Positions 1 to 7,363 of a DNA stretch of 64,000 bases are shown piece after piece. Each line of letters opens with the position of its first letter. Within the stretch, counting starts at the first letter, position 1. The DNA is from JAKLFA01 sp964450385. Its GTDB lineage: Bacteria; Omnitrophota; Gorgyraeia; Zapsychrales; JANLHA01. Where the stretch lies: positions 103,440 through 167,439 of the forward strand of contig CAYVEC010000001.1 of NCBI GenBank assembly GCA_964450385.1. The letters are read 5' to 3'. The notes beneath the pieces were generated by a model. That model had not been told where the DNA came from and did not search any database. It worked only from the letters and a program-made list of their open reading frames with translations. A program made the translations under genes and the position numbers.

Positions 1-55
1 TCAGACGGTTTTTAGAATAACAAATGCCTCGACAAAAGTCAAATCACATGCTAAC

Positions 56-84
56 ATTTCAAAATTCGCCAAAATAGTTATAAT
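56..84 (+). promoter_or_regulatory. candidate promoter of the MsbA-like gene
   Basis: A perfect TATAAT box lies at 79-84 in AT-rich DNA, 45 bases before the preferred start codon. The -35 position (56-61, ATTTCA, 17-base spacer) is a poor match, so only the -10 box supports this. Bases 1-110 hold no convincing gene; an upstream gene could end at a TAG near base 13, but this cannot be shown. Confidence 0.4.
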
Positions 85-128
85 AATTAGTAATTTTTAT
101 ATTACACGCCTTGCGAAAAGGACCTCCC

Positions 129-1928
129 ATGAAGGGATATATCAAGATCCTGGGGTTTTTGAAAGATTATAAACGGCTTTTTGCCTTTTCGGTGATCGCG
201 ATGTTCATCTCGAGCGCCTTTGAAGGCATCCAGCTGTCCTTTCTTATTCCGTTGACGGACCGCATTTTCAATAATCGTCCGATCGTGATCCCGAACAAAT
301 TGCCGGAACCTCTGGTCCGGCTTGTCGATCAGCTGAACGCCATCTCTCCGGAGACCCTGTTTTGGACCCTGCCGTTCGTGGCGATTGTGATGATCATTGT
401 GAAGAACGCCTTTGTCTTTTTGTATGGGTATCTGATGAATGACCTCTCGCAGCAGGTCCTCCGTGACGTGCGGATGAAGATCTATCAGAAGATCCAGTAT
501 CTCTCGCTGGACTATTTCAGCACAAAACGGACCGGGGAATTGATCTCGCGGATCACGAATGATGTATCGCTCATTGAGAACGCGGTTTCGTACGGGATTA
601 CGGATCTTTTTACCCAGACCTTTCTTCTCATATCGTATGTGATCATTGCGCTTGTGATTAATTTTAAAGCGGCGCTTGTGATCTTTTGTATCCTCCCGTG
701 GATCATCTGGCCGATCGCGGTCTTGGGCCGAAAGATCAAGAAGCTCACCCTCGGTGAGCAGGAGAGCATGGCCGACATCAGTTCGATCCTCCTTGAGACG
801 ATCTCGGGGGTCAAGGTGATCAAGGCCTTTTGTACCGAGGATCAGGAGATCGAGAGGTTCCGGCAGAAGAATTTTTACTGCTACAGGGTCAAGATGAAGT
901 CAACGGTCAAGACCAAACTCCTCGTACCGATTTCAGACGCCTTTGGCGTCCTTTGCGGGATCCTTGTGATCCTCGGGCTCGGGCGTCAGGTGATGTCCGG
1001 GGCGTTGTCGTTTGGTGTCTTCGGTGTTTTTCTCGCCGCGGTCCTTTCGATCATCCGGCCGATCAAAAAATTAGGCAATGTCCATGCGATCATGCAGCGC
1101 GCGATCTCAGCCCAAGAGCGGATTCATGAAGTCCTGGATGAGCAGCCGACGGTCAAAGAGGCGGCGGCCCCGGTCGATGTTGCGGCCTTGCGAGAGGCGA
1201 TCACCGTCGAGGCTGTCGATTTTTCCTATAGCCGAGAGGATGAGCCCGTGCTTCATGGGATCGATCTCACGATCCGGCGGGGCGAGCTCGTCGCGATCGT
1301 GGGCCCGACCGGATCCGGCAAGACCACGCTCGTGAACCTGATCCCGCGATTTTATGATCCAACGCGCGGCCGGGTCCTTTTTGACGGCCACGACCTGCGG
1401 GATGTCTCGTTTAAGTCGCTCCGGTCCCGGATCGGGATCGTGCTTCAGGAAAATTTTTTATTCAATGACACGGTTCGCGCCAATATTGCTTACGGTCGGC
1501 CTGGGGTGACCGATGCCGAGATCGAGGCGGCGGCCCAGCGCGCCTACGCCCACGGGTTTATTTCGGATCTGCCTCAGGGCTACGCGACCGTGATCGGCGA
1601 GCGGGGATTCCGTCTTTCCGGAGGGGAAAAACAGCGGATCGCGATTGCGCGGGCCATCCTGAGTAACCCAGAGATCCTCATCCTGGATGAGGCCACGAGT
1701 TCGCTTGATTCAGAATCGGAACAATATATCAAAGAGGCCTTGGATGACCTGATGAAAGGGCGGACGGTTGTGGCGATCGCCCATCGGCTCTCCACCGTCA
1801 TCCAGGCGGATAAGATCGTCGTGATCCAGGACGGCCGTATCGTGGGGATGGGTCGGCATGAGGAGCTGCTCAAGGCCGGGGGGCTGTATCAGCGTCTTTA
1901 TGAGACCCAGTTTGAGGTTTCGTCGTAG
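129..1928 (+). CDS. msbA: MsbA-like ABC exporter (fused permease and ATPase)
   Basis: Half-transporter of the lipid A/multidrug exporter family, expected to work as an inner-membrane homodimer that flips lipid-linked substrates. An N-terminal six-helix permease domain (about residues 1-320) precedes an ATPase domain with Walker A GPTGSGKTT near residue 392, signature LSGGEKQR near 496 and Walker B ILILDEATSSLD near 516. All ATPase motifs look intact. ATG at 129 is preferred because AAAAGGA sits 6 bases before it; a TTG at 111 would add six residues but has no ribosome site. The length of 599 residues is normal for MsbA. The LPS genes at 31-47 kb make lipid A-core a plausible substrate, but the family also contains drug exporters, so the substrate is inferred. 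Confidence 0.82.
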   Translation: MKGYIKILGFLKDYKRLFAFSVIAMFISSAFEGIQLSFLIPLTDRIFNNRPIVIPNKLPEPLVRLVDQLNAISPETLFWTLPFVAIVMIIVKNAFVFLYGYLMNDLSQQVLRDVRMKIYQKIQYLSLDYFSTKRTGELISRITNDVSLIENAVSYGITDLFTQTFLLISYVIIALVINFKAALVIFCILPWIIWPIAVLGRKIKKLTLGEQESMADISSILLETISGVKVIKAFCTEDQEIERFRQKNFYCYRVKMKSTVKTKLLVPISDAFGVLCGILVILGLGRQVMSGALSFGVFGVFLAAVLSIIRPIKKLGNVHAIMQRAISAQERIHEVLDEQPTVKEAAAPVDVAALREAITVEAVDFSYSREDEPVLHGIDLTIRRGELVAIVGPTGSGKTTLVNLIPRFYDPTRGRVLFDGHDLRDVSFKSLRSRIGIVLQENFLFNDTVRANIAYGRPGVTDAEIEAAAQRAYAHGFISDLPQGYATVIGERGFRLSGGEKQRIAIARAILSNPEILILDEATSSLDSESEQYIKEALDDLMKGRTVVAIAHRLSTVIQADKIVVIQDGRIVGMGRHEELLKAGGLYQRLYETQFEVSS

Positions 1929-1997
1929 GAGAGGATGCCGCGGTCTGGAGAGCGCCTGGGGGGCGGTCGCAATTTTGGGGCAGGCTTAAATTTTTAG

Positions 1998-2025
1998 TTG
2001 AATTTACATTTTTTTTTGTTAAAAT
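1998..2025 (+). promoter_or_regulatory. promoter of the rpsB operon
   Basis: TTGAAT (1998-2003) and TAAAAT (2020-2025) are separated by 16 bases in the AT-rich gap between the exporter and rpsB. This fits a housekeeping sigma70-type promoter and implies a transcript leader of about 155 bases before rpsB. Confidence 0.6.
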
Positions 2026-2048
2026 ACCACAAACTTTTCGTCGTGGCC

Positions 2049-2114
2049 GTTGCCCTGTAAAGTGAAAGGCGCGGCAAATGTGGGCACAGGGCCCAACCCA
2101 CCATCTAGGGTGGG
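2049..2114 (+). promoter_or_regulatory. structured rpsB mRNA leader
   Basis: The leader contains several inverted repeats. GCCCTGT (2052-2058) can pair with ACAGGGC (2086-2092). TGGGC (2081-2085) with GCCCA (2091-2095) and TTGCC (2050-2054) with GGCAA (2073-2077) compete for the same bases. CCCACC (2097-2102) pairs with GGTGGG (2109-2114). Mutually exclusive stems upstream of a ribosomal protein gene suggest autoregulation by S2 as in other bacteria, but it does not match a leader family I recognise. The regulatory role is inferred. Confidence 0.4.
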
Positions 2115-2189
2115 ATAACAGTATTCCGTTTATGTTCACTTGACCGATGTGATCGGGACACCCATAAGCGGATCATCAAGGAGTGATTC

Positions 2190-2984
2190 ATGCCATCAGA
2201 AGTATTAAAGAAACTGCTCGAATGCGGAGTGCATTTTGGGCACCAGACCCGTCGGTGGAATCCGAAGATGCAGCGCTTTATTTTTGGTCAGCGCAGCGGG
2301 ATCCATATCATCGATCTCGAGAAGACGGAGCAGCAGCTCGGCCTGGCCCGGGAGTTCGCGAAGACGGTCGCGGCCAAGGGCGGGAGGGTGTTGTTCGTCG
2401 GGACGAAGAAACAGGCGCGTGATGTGATGGCCGCGGAGGCCGCGCGCGCGGGGATGCCCTACATCACCAACCGTTGGCTCGGGGGCCTGCTCACGAATTT
2501 TGAGACCATCAGAAAGTCGCTCGATAAGCTCTTTCAGATCGAGAAGATGGAGGCCGATGGGGTTTTTCAGAATCTGAAGAAAAAAGAGGTGGCGCAGATC
2601 CTTAAGACCAAGGAGAAGATTCTTCGAGATCTCGGAGGGATCCGTGAGATGCTCTCTCTTCCCGAGGCCATTTTTGTGATCGATACCAAACGCGAGGAGA
2701 CCGCGGTCAAAGAGGCGACCCGGCTCGGGATCCCACTGATCGGGCTCCTGGACACGAATGCCGATCCGGATGTGATCCAGTATCCGGTGCCGGGCAATGA
2801 TGATGCCTTAAAATCCATTCGTTATATCGCGACCGTGGTTGCTGACGGGATCATTGAGGGGCGGAGGGTGTTTTTAGAGACCGAGAGCCTGAGGATTCGG
2901 AAGTCTGACAAGGCTGAGGAAAAGGGCAAGACCGTTGAGGCCGTTGTGTCAGACGTGCCAGCGGATGCCGCGGCTGCTGAATAG
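2190..2984 (+). CDS. rpsB: 30S ribosomal protein S2
   Basis: Universal small-subunit protein that binds late in 30S assembly, at the platform side, and helps recruit S1. The protein (264 residues) opens with the S2 signature: LLECGVHFGH near residue 8, RWNPKM just after it, then ITNRWLGGLLTN near 92 and PLIGLLDTNADP around 180. The C-terminal 35 residues are charged and Ala-rich, a common variable tail. AAGGAG at 2178-2183 lies 6 bases before the ATG. It is the first gene of the classic rpsB-tsf-pyrH-frr operon, all four members of which follow here. Confidence 0.97.
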   Translation: MPSEVLKKLLECGVHFGHQTRRWNPKMQRFIFGQRSGIHIIDLEKTEQQLGLAREFAKTVAAKGGRVLFVGTKKQARDVMAAEAARAGMPYITNRWLGGLLTNFETIRKSLDKLFQIEKMEADGVFQNLKKKEVAQILKTKEKILRDLGGIREMLSLPEAIFVIDTKREETAVKEATRLGIPLIGLLDTNADPDVIQYPVPGNDDALKSIRYIATVVADGIIEGRRVFLETESLRIRKSDKAEEKGKTVEAVVSDVPADAAAAE

Positions 2985-3026
2985 GCCGTGGTGTAGAGGC
3001 GGGTCGATAAGAGAAAGGGACGTGTG

Positions 3027-3557
3027 ATGGCACCATCAGTAGATCAGATCAAAGAGCTTCGTGAGATGACCTCGTGCGGGGTCATTGAGTGTAAAAAGGC
3101 CTTGGAAGAGGCCGGCGGTGATTTCGATAAGGCCAAGAAGATCCTGCAGCAGCGGGGTCTTGAGGTCGCGGCAAAGAAGAGCGGCCGAACGGCGAAGGAG
3201 GGACGGGTCGAGATCTATGTTCATCCCGGCAATAAGATCGCAGTCATGGTCGAGATGAACTGCGAGACGGATTTTGTGGCGCGGAACACCGATTTTATCA
3301 CCTTCGCAAAAGATGTGGCGATGCATATTGCGGCCATGAGCCCGCGATATGTTTCAGAGGCGGATGTGCCTGAGGATGTGCTCGCCGGGGTTCCGGACCG
3401 AGCCGTCTTTATTAAGGAAGCCTGCCTCATGGCCCAGCCGTTCGTGAAGGACCCCAAAAAGACGATCCAAGATTATCTTAATGAGATCGTGGCGAAGATC
3501 GGGGAGAATATGTTCGTGGGTCGGTTTGAACGATATAAGGTCGGCGAGCGTGGCTAA
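3027..3557 (+). CDS. tsf: elongation factor Ts (short form)
   Basis: Nucleotide exchange factor that releases GDP from EF-Tu. The N-terminal UBA-like domain (residues 1-50, with the ELREMTSCGVIECKKAL helix pair) is followed by the exchange core, including the conserved MNCETDFVARN segment near residue 75 and a GENMFVGRF ending. At 176 residues it lacks much of the C-terminal half and coiled-coil of the E. coli type (about 280) and resembles the compact Thermus-like form. ATG at 3027 is chosen over the adjacent in-frame GTG at 3024, with AAAGGGA about 6 bases upstream. Its end overlaps pyrH by 8 bases. Confidence 0.93.
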   Translation: MAPSVDQIKELREMTSCGVIECKKALEEAGGDFDKAKKILQQRGLEVAAKKSGRTAKEGRVEIYVHPGNKIAVMVEMNCETDFVARNTDFITFAKDVAMHIAAMSPRYVSEADVPEDVLAGVPDRAVFIKEACLMAQPFVKDPKKTIQDYLNEIVAKIGENMFVGRFERYKVGERG

Positions 3558-4269
3558 GGGACCGAGATATCAGCGGATCTTGCTCAAGTTGAGCGGCGAG
3601 GCCCTGCTCGGTGACGGGCAGCACGGCATCGATGCCGAGGTCTGCGCATCCTTGGCCCGGGAGGTCAAGGAGGTCCGGGATCTTGGGGTCACGGTCGCGC
3701 TGGTGGTCGGCGGCGGCAATATCTTTCGAGGGCAGGTTGCCTCGAAGGCCTTTGGGCTTGACCGGTCGGTCGCTGATTATATGGGGATGCTCGCGACGGT
3801 CTTGAATGGGCTGGCCCTTCAGAACGCCCTTGAAAAGGTGGGGGTCGAGACGCGGGTCATGACGGCGATCGCGATGTCGGCGGTGGCCGAACCCTATATC
3901 CGGCGACGGGCCATGCGGCATCTTGAGAAGGGACGGGTCGTGATCTTTGTCGCGGGCACGGGAAACCCGTATTTCACCACGGACACGGCCGCGGCCCTGC
4001 GCGCCGCCGAGATCGGGGCGGATGTCCTGTTTAAGGCGACCAAGGTGGATGGGGTGTATTCGGCGGACCCGGTGACGCATCCGGAGGCGACACGGTTTGA
4101 GGCCCTGTCGTTCATGGAGGTCCTTCAGAAGGGGCTGAACGTGATGGATTCGACGGCGGTCAGCATGTGTATGAACAATCACATGCCGATCGTCGTTTTT
4201 AATTTAACGCAGGCGGGGAACATTAAGCGTGCGGTCCTGGGTGAGGTGATCGGGACCGTTGTTCACTGA
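3550..4269 (+). CDS. pyrH: UMP kinase
   Basis: Bacterial hexameric UMP kinase of the amino-acid kinase superfamily: UMP + ATP to UDP, the first committed phosphorylation in pyrimidine nucleotide synthesis. The N-terminal LLKLSGEAL motif (residues 9-17), the GGGNIFRG loop near 56 and GTGNPYFTTDTAAALRA near 137 are the expected substrate and nucleotide contacts. The start is a GTG at 3550 that overlaps the tsf stop by 8 bases, which suggests translational coupling; an upstream extension would run deep into tsf and has no family counterpart. Length 239 residues is normal. Confidence 0.95.
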   Translation: MAKGPRYQRILLKLSGEALLGDGQHGIDAEVCASLAREVKEVRDLGVTVALVVGGGNIFRGQVASKAFGLDRSVADYMGMLATVLNGLALQNALEKVGVETRVMTAIAMSAVAEPYIRRRAMRHLEKGRVVIFVAGTGNPYFTTDTAAALRAAEIGADVLFKATKVDGVYSADPVTHPEATRFEALSFMEVLQKGLNVMDSTAVSMCMNNHMPIVVFNLTQAGNIKRAVLGEVIGTVVH

Positions 4270-4283
4270 TCGGGGAGGGTGAC

Positions 4284-4844
4284 ATGCTGAAAGAATTGAA
4301 AAGGGATGTTGAGGGAAAGATGAAAAAGGCCTTTGAGTCGGCGGAACGCGAGCTGGCCGAGGTCCGGACCGGGAGGGCACATCCGGGGTTGATCGAGGGG
4401 CTTCATGCGGATTATTATGGGACCCCGACGATGCTGAAGCAGATGGCGTCGATCACTGTGCCGGATCCGCACACGATCGTGATCCAGCCGTGGGATCCGA
4501 CGGCGATCCCTGAGATCGAAAAGGCGATCGTGAATAATCCTAAGCTGGGTCTTTCTCCGTCGAATGACGGCAAGGTGTTACGTCTCAATATTCCGCAGCT
4601 TTCTCAAGAGCGGCGCGAGGAACTTCAGAAGCTGGCGCGTCAGATGGCCGAGCACGGACGGGTTTCCCTCCGGACGATCCGCCGCGAGGCGAATGACCGG
4701 ATCAAGAAGACCCAGTCCGAAGGCACGGTCTCTGAGGATGACTGCGCCCGCGCTACCGATGAGATCCAGAAGATGACGGACCGCTTTATCAGCGACATCG
4801 ATCACGCCCTTGATAAGAAATTGAAAGACCTGATCGCGATTTAA
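4284..4844 (+). CDS. frr: ribosome recycling factor
   Basis: RRF, which with EF-G splits post-termination ribosomes. The 186-residue protein has the typical pattern: an N-terminal helix with VRTGRAHPGLIEG near residue 28, the head domain with YYGTPTMLKQMASI near 43, and long C-terminal helices with VSLRTIRREAND near 127. GGGAGG lies a few bases before the ATG, 14 bases after pyrH. It closes the rpsB operon. Confidence 0.96.
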   Translation: MLKELKRDVEGKMKKAFESAERELAEVRTGRAHPGLIEGLHADYYGTPTMLKQMASITVPDPHTIVIQPWDPTAIPEIEKAIVNNPKLGLSPSNDGKVLRLNIPQLSQERREELQKLARQMAEHGRVSLRTIRREANDRIKKTQSEGTVSEDDCARATDEIQKMTDRFISDIDHALDKKLKDLIAI

Positions 4845-4919
4845 CGCGCGTGGCCCGCGCACGTTTGAGGCACGGGCGTGGTGTTGGGGATTGTTCTTTT
4901 TCAATAGGATATGACGTGT

Positions 4920-4995
4920 GACCCACTAGCTCATCTGGTAGAGCACAGCCCTTTTAAGGCTGGTGTACCGCGTTCGAGTCGCGGGTGGGTCACCA
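4920..4995 (+). tRNA. tRNA-Lys (anticodon UUU)
   Basis: Full cloverleaf by eye: acceptor GACCCAC/GTGGGTC, D-arm GCTC/GAGC, anticodon stem CAGCC/GGCTG with loop CTTTTAA (anticodon TTT), T-arm CCGCG/CGCGG around TTCGAGT. A CCA end is present in the DNA (4993-4995). The spacer after frr (4845-4919) has a GC-rich imperfect hairpin near 4853-4877 and a T-rich stretch near 4890, too weak to call a terminator. Confidence 0.95.
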
Positions 4996-5015
4996 TGATT
5001 TGCCCTTTCTTGAGG

Positions 5016-5048
5016 CATCAGGGTCCGTCGACATCGTGGGCCCTGATG
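5016..5048 (+). other. hairpin in the spacer between tRNA-Lys and tRNA-Leu
   Basis: CATCAGGGTCC (5016-5026) pairs with GGGCCCTGATG (5038-5048) over 11 base pairs, with one G-U pair and an 11-base loop. No T-run follows, so it is not a standard intrinsic terminator. It may be a processing signal in a common tRNA precursor; the function is unknown. Confidence 0.45.
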
Positions 5049-5075
5049 TCCGGGGAGGCGCCCAGGTCGTGGTGC

Positions 5076-5157
5076 GGGCGGATGGCGGAATTGGTAGACG
5101 CGCTAGTCTTAGGAACTAGTGGGGAAACTCATGGAGGTTCAAGTCCTCTTCCGCCCA
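5076..5157 (+). tRNA. tRNA-Leu (anticodon UAG)
   Basis: Class II tRNA with long variable arm: acceptor GGGCGGA/TCCGCCC, anticodon stem CTAGT/ACTAG with loop CTTAGGA (anticodon TAG), variable arm about GTGGGGAAACTCAT, T-loop TTCAAGT. The discriminator is A at 5157; no CCA follows in the DNA, so CCA would be added after transcription. Confidence 0.94.
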
Positions 5158-5184
5158 CTTATTTCAGGGAAGCGGCGTATCGTG

Positions 5185-5193
5185 TGGTATAAT
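5185..5193 (+). promoter_or_regulatory. extended -10 promoter of tRNA-Gly
   Basis: TGGTATAAT (5185-5193) is a perfect extended -10 element, 24 bases before the tRNA-Gly gene. No good -35 box is seen. The element sits inside an inverted repeat in which GTGTG (5182 onward) and CACAC (5196-5200) flank it. Confidence 0.45.
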
Positions 5194-5216
5194 ATCACAC
5201 ATCGCGTGGCACACAT

Positions 5217-5290
5217 GCGGCGGTAATTCAGTTGGCTAGAATGCCACCTTGCCAAGGTGGATGTCGTGGGTTCGAATCCCATCCGCCGCT
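5217..5290 (+). tRNA. tRNA-Gly (anticodon GCC)
   Basis: Cloverleaf with acceptor GCGGCGG/CCGCCGC, D-arm ATTC/GAAT, anticodon stem CCACC/GGTGG with loop TTGCCAA (anticodon GCC), and T-arm GTGGG/CCCAT around TTCGAAT. The discriminator is T; no encoded CCA. The 82 bases from here to the next gene show no clear feature except a ribosome site. Confidence 0.95.
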
Positions 5291-5372
5291 TTATTTTTTA
5301 TCATGCCTGCAGTTTGGTGAGGGGCCTTGCTGAACGGGGCGGGACAGAGGTGTATAGGAAGGTGAGGGAAGA

Positions 5373-5834
5373 ATGAAGATCATGGATTTTTTATGCGCGG
5401 AGGCGGTAAGTGCCGACCTTAAGTCGCAGACCAAACGTGAGGTCATCGAAGAGCTCGTTGACCTTCTTGTCGACGCTGGATCTGTTTCGAAGAAGATCCG
5501 AGGGAAACTCATCGAGGTTCTGATGGCGCGGGAGGCCCTTGGCTCGACGGCTATCGGTCAGAGCATCGCGATCCCTCACGGTAAGTGTGAAAATGTGACA
5601 ACCCTGACCGCCGCTCTTGGGGTGAGTAAAAAGGGTGTCGATTTCGATTCTCTCGATGGCGAACCTGCCCATATCTTTTTCCTGCTGGTGGCGCCAGTCG
5701 ATTCGGCTGGACCCCATTTGAAGGCCCTGGCCCGGATTTCTCGCCTATTAAAAGACAAGTATTTTCGTGATAATCTCCGGAACGCCAAAGATGTCGAGGA
5801 TATGCTAAGCCTGATTCGTCAGGAAGCCGATTAA
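5373..5834 (+). CDS. ptsN: PTS EIIA domain protein (PtsN/fructose type)
   Basis: Single-domain EIIA of the fructose/nitrogen family (PTS_EIIA_2). It accepts phosphate from HPr on the conserved His of the IPHG motif, here His69. The protein (153 residues) has the expected IGQSIAIPHGK core and a C-terminal helical half (ALARISRLLKD). It starts the cluster EIIA-yvcK-ptsH-ptsI. No EIIB or EIIC gene is in the window, so a regulatory rather than transport role, as in nitrogen-type PTS, is likely but inferred. Confidence 0.85.
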   Translation: MKIMDFLCAEAVSADLKSQTKREVIEELVDLLVDAGSVSKKIRGKLIEVLMAREALGSTAIGQSIAIPHGKCENVTTLTAALGVSKKGVDFDSLDGEPAHIFFLLVAPVDSAGPHLKALARISRLLKDKYFRDNLRNAKDVEDMLSLIRQEAD

Positions 5835-5845
5835 ACAGACACGCC

Positions 5846-7087
5846 ATGTCAACGAACTTGATTAAGTGGCTCTACCCCGGGATGAGGATCAAACGGTGGT
5901 TGCTGACCTCGTTGGCTGGATTGTTTGTCGTGACCGGGGGGGCTATGGCCCTCAGTTCGTCCTATGTCTTTGTTAAATTCTTCGGCCTGGTCATTATTCT
6001 TTGCGGTGTCGTCCTGATTGTCCTTGGGACCGGCAAGATGATTGTCTCCCTGATCACCCTTTTCCTTCCCCGCGGTGAACGCGAACTCGTCAATATTCTC
6101 TATCAGCGTCGATATCTAGAGCGCGGTCCGAAGATCGTCTGTGTCGGCGGTGGGCATGGGCTTTCTCATCTCCTTCTCGGGTTGAAGGAATATACGTCGA
6201 ATCTTACAGCGATCGTTACCGTGGCTGACAGCGGCGGGTCCTCAGGCCGACTCCGCGAGGAATTCAATATTGTCGCCCCTGGTGACATTCGTAATTGTCT
6301 TGTGGCCCTGGCCGATGCCCCGGCCTTGATGGGCGAGCTGTTCCAGTTTCGTTTTTCGCAGTCGTCGGAATTGAAGGGGCACAATTTTGGGAATCTCTTT
6401 TTGACCGCGATGGTCCAGTTGACCGGCGACTTTGAGAAGGCGGTTCAGGAGTCGTCACGGGTTCTCGCGATTAGGGGGAACGTTGTTCCGTCGACAGTGA
6501 CCAATGTCCATTTGGTCGCTGAATATGAGGACGGCTCGGTGACCAAGGGTGAGGCGGATATCCCGAACACCCGGTCGCGGATCCGCCGGGTCTTTCTTCA
6601 GCCGGAGAACTCCCCCGCCACGCCTCAGGCCCTTGAGGCGATCAGTGAGGCGGATGTCGTCATCTTAGGCCCGGGGAGCCTCTATACGAGCCTGATCCCC
6701 AACATCCTGGTGACGGGCATGACCGAGGCTCTATCGCGTTCGCGTGCTTTGAAAATTTATGTCTGCAATGTCATGACCCAGCAGGGGGAGACGGATGGGT
6801 TTTCCGCTGCGGACCACGTCCGCGCCCTGATTGGTCACGGCGATAAACATATGCTGGAGGTCTGCCTGATCAATAATGCCATTCCGTCGGAGAATGTCCT
6901 CAGCCGTTATCGCGGGGCTGATTCATTTCCGGTGACGGCGGATGAGGACGCGATCCGGTCGCTCGGGTATTCGGTTTTCGCGACCGACCTATTGGAGATG
7001 GGCAGCACCTATATCCGTCATGATTCGGTGAAATTGACGAAGGCTTTGATCAGATTAATCGAGCGCTATCGGGTGATCAAACGGTAG
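5846..7087 (+). CDS. yvcK: YvcK/CofD-family gluconeogenesis factor with N-terminal membrane anchor
   Basis: Member of the YvcK family, which in Firmicutes and Actinobacteria controls central carbon flow and cell wall precursor synthesis and binds UDP-sugars. The catalytic-like core starts at GGGHGLS (residues 101-107), followed by TVADSGGSSGRLR near 125 and PGDIRNCLVALAD near 143, all canonical. Residues about 19-68 form two hydrophobic helices, absent in the B. subtilis protein, which suggests membrane anchoring. The gene lies 11 bases after the EIIA gene and 12 before ptsH. No clear Shine-Dalgarno precedes the ATG. Co-location with PTS genes suggests a carbon-signalling role (inference). 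Confidence 0.88.
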   Translation: MSTNLIKWLYPGMRIKRWLLTSLAGLFVVTGGAMALSSSYVFVKFFGLVIILCGVVLIVLGTGKMIVSLITLFLPRGERELVNILYQRRYLERGPKIVCVGGGHGLSHLLLGLKEYTSNLTAIVTVADSGGSSGRLREEFNIVAPGDIRNCLVALADAPALMGELFQFRFSQSSELKGHNFGNLFLTAMVQLTGDFEKAVQESSRVLAIRGNVVPSTVTNVHLVAEYEDGSVTKGEADIPNTRSRIRRVFLQPENSPATPQALEAISEADVVILGPGSLYTSLIPNILVTGMTEALSRSRALKIYVCNVMTQQGETDGFSAADHVRALIGHGDKHMLEVCLINNAIPSENVLSRYRGADSFPVTADEDAIRSLGYSVFATDLLEMGSTYIRHDSVKLTKALIRLIERYRVIKR

Positions 7088-7099
7088 GGGGAGGGGCGG

Positions 7100-7363
7100 A
7101 TGCCCAGGGTTGAACAGGACATTGTGATCCGTCATACGCAGGGCCTTCATGCCCGGCCGGCCGCGCTCTTTGTTCAAATCGCTTCTAAATATGACGCCTC
7201 ATTGACCATCGTCAAAGAGGCGGAGACGGTTAACGGCAAATCGATTATGGGGATTCTGATGCTCGGGGCCCAGCAGGGAAGTCAGCTTCAGCTCATCGCT
7301 GATGGGGAGGATGCCGAGGAGATGATCATGGAGCTAGAAAGGTTTTTGACCGAACATGAATGA
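7100..7363 (+). CDS. ptsH: HPr phosphocarrier protein
   Basis: Small PTS carrier (87 residues) that passes phosphate from enzyme I to EIIA. The active-site motif GLHARPA places the phosphorylated His at residue 17. A Ser-46-type regulatory site is present in GKSIMG (Ser48), the kind modified by HPr kinase in many bacteria; the kinase is not in this window. It overlaps ptsI by 8 bases, so the two are probably translationally coupled. Confidence 0.95.
   Translation: MPRVEQDIVIRHTQGLHARPAALFVQIASKYDASLTIVKEAETVNGKSIMGILMLGAQQGSQLQLIADGEDAEEMIMELERFLTEHE

Noticed and set aside
2040..2140. rpsB leader as an SRP RNA, tmRNA or RNase P RNA
   Set aside because: None of the conserved core sequences of those RNAs is present.
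4911..5192. Open frame of 93 codons across the tRNA genes
   Set aside because: It runs through tRNA-Lys and tRNA-Leu, whose cloverleaves are complete.
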